NCBI RefSeq assembly: GCF_018069565.1
Contig: NZ_JAGPNL010000003.1
Location: 717,244-781,243 of the forward strand
Origin: Streptomyces tagetis
GTDB lineage: Bacteria > Actinomycetota > Actinomycetes > Streptomycetales > Streptomycetaceae
Length of the DNA stretch: 64,000 nucleotides
Reading direction: 5' to 3'
Both the position numbers and the translations under genes were made by a program. The notes beneath the pieces were generated by a model, which saw only the letters and a program-made list of their open reading frames with translations, was not told the origin of the DNA and did not search any database. Below are positions 43,349 to 50,720 of the stretch, one piece after another. Position 1 is the first letter of the stretch. Each line of letters starts with the position of its first letter.

Positions 43349-43792
43349 TCACCGGTCCCTGTCCTGGCCGCCGACGGCCGGTGTGTCGGCGTACTCCACC
43401 ACGAGCCGGGCGATCTCGGCCTCGATCGACTCGTCCGTCCTGAGCTGGTCGTCGCCCGCCTTCACCAGCAGGCCGGAGAGCTTCCGGCAGCGTCCGCCGA
43501 CGCTTTCGACGTAGGTCTCCCAGGAGTCGTGGACGGCCTTCCGGGCGGCGGCGGTCAGACAGCCGGTGTCGGCGCCCAGGCCCGTCCGGCCGTCCTTGAG
43601 CTGTGCCGTGGCCTTGCCGATGTCCTCGCACAGGGAACCGATGTCCGTGCCGGCCTTCGTCCAGGCGGGCTTGTTCGAGATGAGGTCGCCCGTGCCGCCG
43701 CTCCGCTCGGCCGGTACCTGGTCGAGCCGCGTCCGTGTGCCGGTGCGATCGGCCGCCGCGGCCTTCAGCCGCTCCCATTCGTCCCACGCCAT
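43349..43792 (-). CDS. Small helical WXG100-like protein
   Basis: A 147-residue protein predicted to be mostly helical, with an N-terminal MAWDEWERLKAAAADR and a later helix DSWETYVESVGGRCRKLSGLLVKAGDD; it resembles the EsxB/WXG100 helper class loosely but has no exact WxG hairpin. ATG 43792 has a perfect AGGAGGG; the longer frame to 43858 lacks one. First gene of the operon with the hydrolase and lipoprotein. I infer a role as partner of the hydrolase, not proven. Confidence 0.65.
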   Translation of the reverse strand: MAWDEWERLKAAAADRTGTRTRLDQVPAERSGGTGDLISNKPAWTKAGTDIGSLCEDIGKATAQLKDGRTGLGADTGCLTAAARKAVHDSWETYVESVGGRCRKLSGLLVKAGDDQLRTDESIEAEIARLVVEYADTPAVGGQDRDR

Positions 43793-43867
43793 GCGTGGCC
43801 CTCCTGCTCTGCGATCGGATCGATCCGCACAGTAGTGATCCGTCGCTGTGTGTCGCATCGGTAACGG

Positions 43868-43909
43868 CCGCCATCCCGTCTGAGTACGCGTACTCAGACG
43901 GGATGGCGG
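43868..43909. repeat. 42-bp perfect palindrome between divergent genes
   Basis: Two 21-nt arms (43868-43888 and 43889-43909) are exact reverse complements and meet at GTACGCGTAC with no loop. It lies between genes transcribed away from each other, where no terminator is needed. It may be an operator, a cruciform-prone element or a relic of the insertion boundary. Confidence 0.85.
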
Positions 43910-44028
43910 GGCCGATGAGGTGGCGAGGGGGCGATGAGGCGCCCGGTACGGTCCTTCGGGAGGCGGGGTGCGGTTGTCCGTGCCGTCGCCTGTCGTCCGC
44001 CCGTCCGTCCCGTCCAGCCGGAGTGCCG

Positions 44029-45159
44029 ATGCCTCTCCCCTATGTCCTGCTCTCCGCCGCCGTCTCCCTCGACGGGTATCTCGACGACACCGGGCCCGAG
44101 CGGCTGTTGTTGTCGGGGCCGGCGGACTTCGACCGGGTCGACGAGGTACGGGCGTCCGTGGACGCGGTGTTGATCGGGGCCGGGACGATCCGGGCCGACA
44201 ACCCGCGGCTGCTCGTCTACTCGGCCGAGCGGCGGGCCGCGCGGGTCGCCTCGGGGCGGCCGGAGTACCCGCTGAAGGTCACGGTGAGCGGGTCGGGGGA
44301 GCTGGACCCGGCCGCGCCCTTCTGGCACACCGGCGGCGCCAAGGCCCTGCTGACCACCGACGAGGGCGCCCGGCGGGCCCGCGCGCTCGGGATCGCCGCC
44401 GACATCGTGCCGCTCGGCGACCGGATCGACTGGCGGGCGGCGCTGGAACACCTCCACGACGCGCTCGGCGTCGAACGGCTCATGGTGGAGGGCGGCGGGA
44501 CCGTCCACACCCAGTTGCTGCAACAGGGGCTCGCCGACGAACTCCAGCTCGTCCTGGCCCCGTTGCTCGTCGGGGACCCGCGGGCGCCCCGCATGTTCGG
44601 GCCCGGCGCCTACCAGGGCGGGCGGCTGCGGCTGGTGGAGACGCGGCGCATCGAGGACGTCGTCCTCACCCGCTACCTGCCCACCGCGCCCGGCACCGGC
44701 CGCACCGTCACCGCCGCCGACCGGCACTGGCTCGCGCTCGCTTGCGAACTGGCCGAGCTGTGCCCGCCGTCGCGCACCGCGTTCAGCGTGGGCGCGGTCG
44801 TCGTCGCCTCCGACGGCACCGAACTCGCCCGCGGCCACTCCCGGGAGGGCGACGACCCGGTCGCCCACGCCGAGGAGGCCGCCCTCGCCAAGACCGACCC
44901 CGCCGACCCCCGGCTCACCGGCGCCACCGTCTACAGCAGCCTGGAGCCGTGCGCCCGCCGCGCCTCCCGGCCCGCGCCCTGCGCCCGGCTCATCCTCGAC
45001 GCCGGGGTGCGCCGGGTGGTCACCGCCTGGCGGGAGCCGGACACCTTCGTGGCGGACGCCGACGGGAGCGGGGTGCTCGCCGCCGCGGGCGCCACCGTCC
45101 TCGTCCTGCCCGAGTACGAGGAGCGGGCCACGGCGCCGAACCGGCATCTGACCGGCTGA
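44029..45159 (+). CDS. Reductase-deaminase fusion (RibD domains in reverse order)
   Basis: A 376-residue two-domain protein. The N-terminal ~215 residues are a dihydrofolate-reductase-like RibD C-domain (VLLSAAVSLDGYLDDTG, VDAVLIGAGTIRADNPRL, LMVEGGGTVHTQLLQQGLADELQL). The C-terminal ~150 residues are a cytidine/deoxycytidylate-type deaminase (zinc ligands in HAEEAALAKT and SSLEPCARRASRPAPCARLIL). Classical RibD has the deaminase first, so this is a swapped version, which Streptomyces use for an additional pyrimidine or flavin-like pathway; its true substrate is unknown. ATG 44029 follows GGAG. A true riboflavin operon is not nearby. Confidence 0.85.
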   Translation: MPLPYVLLSAAVSLDGYLDDTGPERLLLSGPADFDRVDEVRASVDAVLIGAGTIRADNPRLLVYSAERRAARVASGRPEYPLKVTVSGSGELDPAAPFWHTGGAKALLTTDEGARRARALGIAADIVPLGDRIDWRAALEHLHDALGVERLMVEGGGTVHTQLLQQGLADELQLVLAPLLVGDPRAPRMFGPGAYQGGRLRLVETRRIEDVVLTRYLPTAPGTGRTVTAADRHWLALACELAELCPPSRTAFSVGAVVVASDGTELARGHSREGDDPVAHAEEAALAKTDPADPRLTGATVYSSLEPCARRASRPAPCARLILDAGVRRVVTAWREPDTFVADADGSGVLAAAGATVLVLPEYEERATAPNRHLTG

Positions 45160-45243
45160 GACGCGCCGAGACACCCGCCGGGGCGCCTGGGAAAACAGAT
45201 GTGCGCCGGGCCCCCGGGATGACGTACACTGGAGTCACAACGA

Positions 45244-45317
45244 CGCGGGGTGGAGCAGCTCGGTAGCTCGCTGGGCTCATAACCCAGAGGTCGCAGGTTC
45301 AAATCCTGTCCCCGCTA
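45244..45317 (+). tRNA. Initiator tRNA-fMet (CAU anticodon)
   Basis: The first base pair is unpaired (C1 with U72), and the anticodon stem has three consecutive G-C pairs (GGG/CCC) around CTCATAA, both hallmarks of the initiator. T-loop GTTCAAATC, A73; CCA is not encoded. Confidence 0.93.
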
Positions 45318-45324
45318 CTGAAGG

Positions 45325-45360
45325 CCGGAGGCCGGAATCCTTGAGGATTCCGGCCTCCGG
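45325..45360 (+). terminator. Terminator of tRNA-fMet
   Basis: A 16-bp perfect stem (45325-45340 with 45345-45360) with loop TTGA. The tandem repeat array starts at the very next base. Confidence 0.85.
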
Positions 45361-45480
45361 TGCGTTCTCCGGTGCGTTCTCCGGTGCGTTCTCCGGTGCG
45401 TTCTCCGGTGCGTTCTCCGGTGCGTTCTCCGGTGCGTTCTCCGGTGCGTTCTCCGGTGCGTTCTCCGGTGCGTTCTCCGG
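45361..45480. repeat. Ten perfect 12-bp tandem repeats (TGCGTTCTCCGG)
   Basis: Exactly ten identical copies fill 120 bp; degenerate units continue to about 45510. It is not a CRISPR array (no spacers). On the minus strand an open frame through it would read repeated APEN, but no gene is supported there. Confidence 0.95.
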
Positions 45481-45679
45481 TCGCCTCTGGTCGTTCTGCG
45501 GTGTCCTCCGGTTGGTCTCCGGCCTTTTCCTGTGTTCTCTCGCGTGTGTTCTCGCGCGCCGCCGGCCACCGCCCACCCCGTCATCCGATCGGCCCCGTAC
45601 CGCTCGCCGCCCGTCGCCGCCCCCGCGAACCTGGACGTCGGGACGGCAAGCGGCACGGCAGCGGGGCGGCAGGAGACGA

Positions 45680-46879
45680 GTGGTGCGGCCAGGTGACGTG
45701 GACGACGAGGGAGCGTACGCCAGGGCCGGCGGCAGGCTCCCCGGCGACCCCGTGCCCGACCCGGGCCTCGGCGACGTGACCGAGCCGCCCGCGCGTCCGC
45801 CCCGGCGCGAGGGGCGGGCACGGCGCCGGACCCTGGTGCGCGCGCTCCCCGTCCTGATCCTCGTCGTCGCCGTCCTCTACGACCTGCTCACCCCGCGCTC
45901 CTTCACCGCCGGGCCGCTCTACACGGCCGCCCCCCTGATCGCCGCGCCGATCTACTCGCGGCGCGGCACCGTGCTCACCAGCGCCGGCTCGGTCATCGCC
46001 GTCCTCACGCTCCAGGCGGGCAAGGGCGTCCTCCAGTACGTCGACTCCCTGACCGAGCTGGCCACCATCGCGACCGTCGCCGCCCTCGCCATCCTCTTCA
46101 ACACCTTCGTCCGCCGCACCGACGAACGCCTCGCCTCCGCCCGCGAGATCGCCGAGGCCGCCCAGCGCGCGGTGCTGCCCGCCCCCGCCGAACGCATCGG
46201 CGGCTTCGAGATCGCCGCCCGCTACGAGGCCGCCCAGGCCGACGCCTTCATCGGCGGCGACCTCTACGCCGTCCAGGACAGCGCCCGGGGCGTCCGGCTC
46301 ATCGTCGGGGACGTACGCGGCAAGGGCATGGGCGCGGTCGCGGCCGTCGCCGTCGTGATCGGCGCCTTCCGGGAGGCCGCCGAGCAGGAGGCCACGCTGG
46401 AGGCGGTCGCGCAGCGGCTGGAGCGGGCGCTCGCCCGCGAGGGCACCCGGCGCGAGGGACTGGACGCCTTCGAGGGGTTCACCACCGCCGTCCTCGCCGA
46501 ACTCCCGCACGGCGACGGCACCGTCCGCATCGTCAACCGCGGCCATCCGCCACCCCTGTTGCTCTACGCCGACGGCACCCTCGGCCAGGTGCCCGTGCGC
46601 GAAGCGGCCCTGCCGCTCGGCATGGGCGACCTCGGCGTCTGGCCCGACCACGCCGAGGAGTCCGGCTTCCCCGGCGGCGCCACGCTGCTCCTCTACACCG
46701 ACGGGCTGACCGAGGCCCGTGACGAACGGGGGGAGTTCTACGACCCGTACGCCTACCTCGCCGGCCGGGACTTCCGGCATCCGTCGGAGTTGCTGGACAC
46801 CCTCGCGGAGGACGTGCGCCGGTACTCCGGGGGCGGTATGGCGGACGACATGGCCCTGCTCGCCGTACGCCGGCCCTGA
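45680..46879 (+). CDS. Membrane PP2C (SpoIIE/RsbU-type) phosphatase
   Basis: A 399-residue protein with four hydrophobic segments (about 56-150: ALPVLILVVAVLYDLL, YTAAPLIAAPIY, VLTSAGSVIAVLTL, LATIATVAALAILFNTF) and a C-terminal SpoIIE/PP2C domain. Metal and catalytic signatures are visible: ADAFIGGDLYAV, IVGDVRGKGMGA, NRGHPPPLLL, LLLYTDGLTEARD and GGGMADDMALLAVR. Such phosphatases act on anti-anti-sigma factors in partner-switching cascades. GTG 45680 follows AGGAG by 4 nt; GTG 45683 is equally possible. It stands alone, so partners lie elsewhere. Confidence 0.9.
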   Translation: MVRPGDVDDEGAYARAGGRLPGDPVPDPGLGDVTEPPARPPRREGRARRRTLVRALPVLILVVAVLYDLLTPRSFTAGPLYTAAPLIAAPIYSRRGTVLTSAGSVIAVLTLQAGKGVLQYVDSLTELATIATVAALAILFNTFVRRTDERLASAREIAEAAQRAVLPAPAERIGGFEIAARYEAAQADAFIGGDLYAVQDSARGVRLIVGDVRGKGMGAVAAVAVVIGAFREAAEQEATLEAVAQRLERALAREGTRREGLDAFEGFTTAVLAELPHGDGTVRIVNRGHPPPLLLYADGTLGQVPVREAALPLGMGDLGVWPDHAEESGFPGGATLLLYTDGLTEARDERGEFYDPYAYLAGRDFRHPSELLDTLAEDVRRYSGGGMADDMALLAVRRP

Positions 46880-47139
46880 CCCGGCGGACCCCGGGGACCC
46901 CGCGTCCGGGGCCCGTTGTCACGACCTGTGACCGGGCGACCGCCCTGCGCATAACAACTGACACACCATCAGAAAGTCGTGGTGTGAGGCGCTCCACCGA
47001 GGACGGGTCAACTCGCCCGGTTTTCACCGGTCGTGGGGTCTAAGTCCGCGCCGGGATCGTTAATGATCAAGGGGAACGGCTTGGATTCCATGCCCGGTGT
47101 CTATTAACGTTCGATAACGCAGCGCGGTCGTCCCAGCCG
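46880..47139 (+). other. Promoter region upstream of the riboswitch
   Basis: No gene. CACACCA/TGGTGTG forms a hairpin around 46962-46986. Possible promoter elements lie around 47080-47110 (TTGGAT, then TATTAA), close before the aptamer. Confidence 0.4.
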
Positions 47140-47312
47140 TCACAGAAGGCGGCTCCGTGCGCACGCGCCGAATCCCGCGAGGGAACCGGGGAACCACCAC
47201 ATTGGGGTGAATCGTGTGTGTGCCGTCGTGGAGACACGGCCGGTATACGCGCGTAGGAGACCTTCCTGCTCCGAACCCGTCAGCTAACCCGGTAGGCGGA
47301 AGGAAGGAAAGG
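47140..47312 (+). promoter_or_regulatory. Cyclic di-AMP (ydaO/yuaA) riboswitch
   Basis: The conserved core is readable: GAGGGAACCGGGGAACCA, then TTGGGGTGAATCG (47202-47214), GTAGGAGACCTTC (47253-47265), TCCGAACCCGTCAGCTAACC (47270-47289) and GGTAGGCGGAAGGAAGGAAA (47291-47310). In actinobacteria this aptamer precedes cell-wall hydrolase genes, as here. The 3' end joins the ribosome binding site of the downstream gene. The 5' boundary is approximate. Confidence 0.93.
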
Positions 47313-47323
47313 AGCGCGCCCAC

Positions 47324-48355
47324 GTGGCGTCTAACCGGCCCGCCCCCGAGGCTCCGTCCGTGCCGAGCAGGTACGACGGCGACCCCTTCGTCTACGGCGG
47401 CCCCCGCCCCGACGACGGTCCCTTCGAGGAGTGGAACCCCACCGCCGACACCGTCCGGCCCGTCCGGGGCCGGCACCGCGTCGCCAAGCAGCGCGGCGGA
47501 CTCGCCCGCAGTTCCACCGTCCTCGGCGTCGGTGTCATCGCGGCCGTCGGCGCGGGCGGCATGGCCACCGCGGCCCCCGGCAAGGCCCCCGTCTCGATCT
47601 CCATGCCCGACCTCCCCTCGGTCGGCTCGCTGATCTCCACCCCCGAGCCGGAGCCGGAGGGCTCCAGCACCCCGCTCAGCGGCATCGGCGTCTCCACCGA
47701 CGACACCGCCGAGGGTGCCGGCGACGCCGGTGAGGCGCTGCGGGCGCGGATCATGGCCCAGGCCGAGCAGCAGCAGGACCAGGTGGCGAGCAAGGCCGCC
47801 GCCGAGGCCGCCGCCGCCGCCGAGAAGCAGGCCGCCGAGGCCGCCGCCAAGGCGGAGAAGGAGGCCAAGGCCGAGGCCGCCGCCGCCAAGGAGAAGGCGG
47901 AGGAGGAGGCCCGCAAGAAGGCCGAGGCCGAGCGCCTGGCCGAGCTGGCCCGGCAGTACGCGCTGCCGACCTCCGCCTACACGATCACCTCGACCTTCGG
48001 CCAGTCCGGCTCCATGTGGTCCTCCGGCTACCACACCGGCCTCGACTTCGCCGCCCCCACGGGCACCCTGATCAAGGCCGTCCACACCGGGACGATCACC
48101 GAGGCCGGCTGGGCGGGCTCCTACGGCTACCGCACGATCCTCACCCTGGAGGACGGCACCGAGCTGTGGTACGCCCACCAGTCGTCGATCAACGTCAGCG
48201 TGGGCCAGCAGGTCAACACGGGTGACGTCATCGGCCGCGTCGGCGCCACCGGCAACGTGACCGGTCCGCACCTGCACTTCGAGGTCCACATCGGCGGTGC
48301 CGACAGCGGTGTCGACCCGACGGCGTGGCTGCGGAGCAAGGGCCTCGGCATCTGA
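47324..48355 (+). CDS. M23 (LytM-type) peptidoglycan endopeptidase
   Basis: A 343-residue secreted or membrane-attached peptidase. A hydrophobic segment (about 62-82, STVLGVGVIAAVGAGGMATAAPG) serves as signal or anchor; residues about 145-210 are an Ala/Lys/Glu coiled coil; the M23 domain follows with its zinc ligands in GYHTGLDFAAPTG (HxxxD) and GPHLHFEV (HxH). It cuts cross-links in peptidoglycan. The GTG follows AAGGAG by 9 nt at the end of a c-di-AMP riboswitch, so expression should fall when c-di-AMP is high. It is a monocistronic unit. Confidence 0.95.
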   Translation: MASNRPAPEAPSVPSRYDGDPFVYGGPRPDDGPFEEWNPTADTVRPVRGRHRVAKQRGGLARSSTVLGVGVIAAVGAGGMATAAPGKAPVSISMPDLPSVGSLISTPEPEPEGSSTPLSGIGVSTDDTAEGAGDAGEALRARIMAQAEQQQDQVASKAAAEAAAAAEKQAAEAAAKAEKEAKAEAAAAKEKAEEEARKKAEAERLAELARQYALPTSAYTITSTFGQSGSMWSSGYHTGLDFAAPTGTLIKAVHTGTITEAGWAGSYGYRTILTLEDGTELWYAHQSSINVSVGQQVNTGDVIGRVGATGNVTGPHLHFEVHIGGADSGVDPTAWLRSKGLGI

Positions 48356-48647
48356 GGCGTCCGGCACCCCGGACCGGGCAGCCGACGCGGACCCCCGCGC
48401 CGGCCCTGCGGCGATCCCCGCGTCACCTCGACGCGACACACCCGCGGTCCCGCCCCGTGCGGCGACCGCGGCGGCCCTCCCGGAAGACCCCGGCGGTCCT
48501 GGCGGCCGACCCCCCGACGCCAGGGCCGCCGGTCTCCGGTGCGCGTGCCGGCCCGCGGTCCGCGGGGGCCCGCCGTGACGGCCCCGCCCACGGAACGGCG
48601 GCCCACCGGTGGAATGACCGCGTCCGGTGCGGGTGTTGTCGTACGAC
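48356..48647 (+). other. Intergenic region before the aldo/keto reductase gene
   Basis: About 290 nt without a recognisable gene. No terminator with a strong stem is seen directly after the M23 gene; GC-rich short inverted repeats are present but none is convincing. Confidence 0.3.
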
Positions 48648-49592
48648 ATGACTTCTCTGCGTACTCTCGGTTCCTCCGGTCTCCGGGTCTTCCCGCTCGC
48701 CCTCGGCGGCAACGTCTTCGGGTGGACCGCCGACCGTGACCGTTCCTTCGCCGTCCTCGACGCCTACGTGGCCGCCGGCGGCAACTTCCTCGACACGGCC
48801 GACTCCTACTCCGCCTGGGTGGAGGGCAACTCCGGCGGCGAGTCCGAGACCGTCATCGGCGAGTGGCTCGCCGCGCGCGGCAACCGCGCCGACCTCGTGA
48901 TCGCCACGAAGGTGAGTCAGCACCCGGAGTACCCGGGGCTGTCCGCCGGCAACATCAAGGCCGCCGCCGACGCCTCGCTGCGCCGCCTCGGCACCGATCA
49001 CATCGACCTCTACTACACCCACTTCGACCGGCCCGAGGTGCCGGTCGAGGAGATCATCGGGGCCCTCGACGAGCTGGTGACGGCCGGCAAGGTCCGCTAC
49101 ATCGCCGCCTCCAACATCTCCCCGGAGCGGCTCGCGCGGTCGCTGGAGTTCTCCGAGCGCGAGGGCCTCGCCCGGTACGTCGCCCTCCAGCCCCACTACA
49201 ACCTGGTCTCCCGCGACACCTACGAGGGCCCGCTGCGCGACCTCGCCGAGCGGTCCGGGCTCGCCGCCGTCCCCTACTACGGCCTGGCGTCCGGCTTCCT
49301 CACCGGCAAGTACCGGCCGGGCGTGGAGGTGGACAGCGCGCGGGCCGGGCGGGCCGCCGGGTACCTGGAGAGCGAGCGCGGCCGACGCGTCCTCGCGGCC
49401 CTCGACGAGGTCGCCGAGGCGCACGACGCGCCCCTCGCCACGGTGGCCCTCGCCTGGCTCGCGGCCCAGCCGACGGTCGTCGCGCCGATCGCCTCCGCGC
49501 GGACCGTGGAGCAGCTTCCGGCGCTGCTCGGCGTGGCGGAGCCGGCCCTCACGCCGCAGGAGATCACGAAGCTGACGGACGCCTCCGCCTGA
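48648..49592 (+). CDS. Aldo/keto reductase
   Basis: A 314-residue NADP-dependent oxidoreductase of the AKR superfamily (YajO/Tas-like). It shows LRTLGSSGLRVFPLALGGNVFGW, the catalytic Asp/Tyr segment FLDTADSYSAW, Lys in VIATKV, His in YYTHFD and the cofactor-phosphate region ASGFLTGKY ... VAPIASARTVEQL. Substrate unknown. ATG 48648 has no clear ribosome binding site. It converges on trmB, with short tandem repeats between them. Confidence 0.92.
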   Translation: MTSLRTLGSSGLRVFPLALGGNVFGWTADRDRSFAVLDAYVAAGGNFLDTADSYSAWVEGNSGGESETVIGEWLAARGNRADLVIATKVSQHPEYPGLSAGNIKAAADASLRRLGTDHIDLYYTHFDRPEVPVEEIIGALDELVTAGKVRYIAASNISPERLARSLEFSEREGLARYVALQPHYNLVSRDTYEGPLRDLAERSGLAAVPYYGLASGFLTGKYRPGVEVDSARAGRAAGYLESERGRRVLAALDEVAEAHDAPLATVALAWLAAQPTVVAPIASARTVEQLPALLGVAEPALTPQEITKLTDASA

Positions 49593-49600
49593 GCGCGGTA

Positions 49601-49669
49601 CCGGCGCCCGGCCCTTACCCGGCGCCCGGCCCTTACCCGGCGCCCGGCCCTTACCCGGCGCCGGGCCGC
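49601..49669. repeat. 18-bp tandem repeats between convergent genes
   Basis: CCGGCGCCCGGCCCTTAC occurs three times in a row (49601-49654) with a partial fourth copy. The trmB stop codon (TTA read on the minus strand) falls in the third unit. Confidence 0.85.
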
Positions 49670-50508
49670 GCGTCGGTCCGGCCGTCGTGCGGGACGCGGC
49701 GGAAGACCAGGTCGTTCACGACGTGGCCCTTGTCCAGGCCCTGCCCCTCGAAGCGGGTCAGCGGGCGGTGGGCGGGGCGGGGCGCGAAGCCGCCGTCGGC
49801 CCGGGTGTTCTCGAAGTCCGGGTGCGCGGTGAGCACCTCCAGCATGTGCTCGGCGTACGGCTCCCAGTCGGTGGCGCAGTGCAGCTCGGCCCCCGGGGCC
49901 ATGCGGGAGGCGGCCAGCGTCAGGAACTCCGGCTGGATCAGGCGCCGCTTGTGGTGCCGCTTCTTCGGCCAGGGGTCGGGGAAGTAGACGCGCAGTCCGG
50001 CGAGGGAGTCCGGGGTGAGCATCTCGCGCAGCAGGATGATCGCGTCGCCGTTGGCGACCCGGATGTTGGTCAGCCCGCCGCGTTCGGCGAGGGCGAGCAG
50101 GTTGCCCTGGCCGGGGGTGTGCACGTCCACCGCGAGGATGTCGACCTCCGGTTCGGCGGCGGCCATCCGCGCGGTGGCCTCGCCCATGCCGAAGCCGATC
50201 TCCAGGACGACGGGGCGGTCGTTGCCGAACAGGGCGGCGAGGTCGAGGACCCGCTGTCCGTCGACGTCCAGACCCCAGGTCGCCCAGAGCCGCTGGAGGG
50301 CGTCCGCCTGTCCGGCGGTGACCCGGCTCCGGCGGGGCTGGAAGCTCCGGATGCGCCGCTCGAAGTGGGAGCCGGCGGGGTCGGCCTTCGGACCGTCCGG
50401 GAACCGTGGCTCCCCCTTCGCCCGGGTGTGGCGCAGGGGGGCGTCGGCGGGCGCGGTGGGGGCCGCGGAGGCCGGACGGTGGGCGGGGGTGCGGTGGGAA
50501 TCAGACAC
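49651..50508 (-). CDS. trmB: tRNA (guanine-46-N7)-methyltransferase
   Basis: TrmB makes m7G46 in the variable loop of tRNAs. The 285-residue protein has VVLEIGFGMGEATARMA (SAM-binding), DILAVDVHTPG, RVANGDA and VYFPDPWPKKRHHKRRLIQPEFL, the family's catalytic signature. An extra 60-residue Pro/Ala N-terminal extension precedes the enzyme domain. GTG 50508 gives MSDSHRTPA; its end runs into the tandem repeats. Confidence 0.95.
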   Translation of the reverse strand: MSDSHRTPAHRPASAAPTAPADAPLRHTRAKGEPRFPDGPKADPAGSHFERRIRSFQPRRSRVTAGQADALQRLWATWGLDVDGQRVLDLAALFGNDRPVVLEIGFGMGEATARMAAAEPEVDILAVDVHTPGQGNLLALAERGGLTNIRVANGDAIILLREMLTPDSLAGLRVYFPDPWPKKRHHKRRLIQPEFLTLAASRMAPGAELHCATDWEPYAEHMLEVLTAHPDFENTRADGGFAPRPAHRPLTRFEGQGLDKGHVVNDLVFRRVPHDGRTDARPGAG

Positions 50509-50720
50509 AGTGCGTCGATTTTACGTGGGATGGCTGAGCGCCGGAGCGCGCGCCGGTGCGGGGTGCGGGGCTCCTCGGGCGCGCGGGGGGTCGGCGCACG
50601 CCGGTGACTCGGGGGACCGTCGCGGCTCGGGGGACGACGGCCGACGGTGGGCCGCCCTCCGTGAGCGGCGGCCCACCGGCCGGGGCCGGCCCGGGGCGGT
50701 GGGCCGGGGCCGGCCCGGGG

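Noticed and set aside
45361..45480. CRISPR-like array
   Set aside because: The units are contiguous with no spacers and no cas genes are nearby.
45277..45576. Minus-strand frame with repeated APEN tetrapeptides
   Set aside because: The repeat comes from ten 12-bp units, the frame begins in intergenic DNA and ends in the tRNA-fMet gene, and there is no ribosome binding site.
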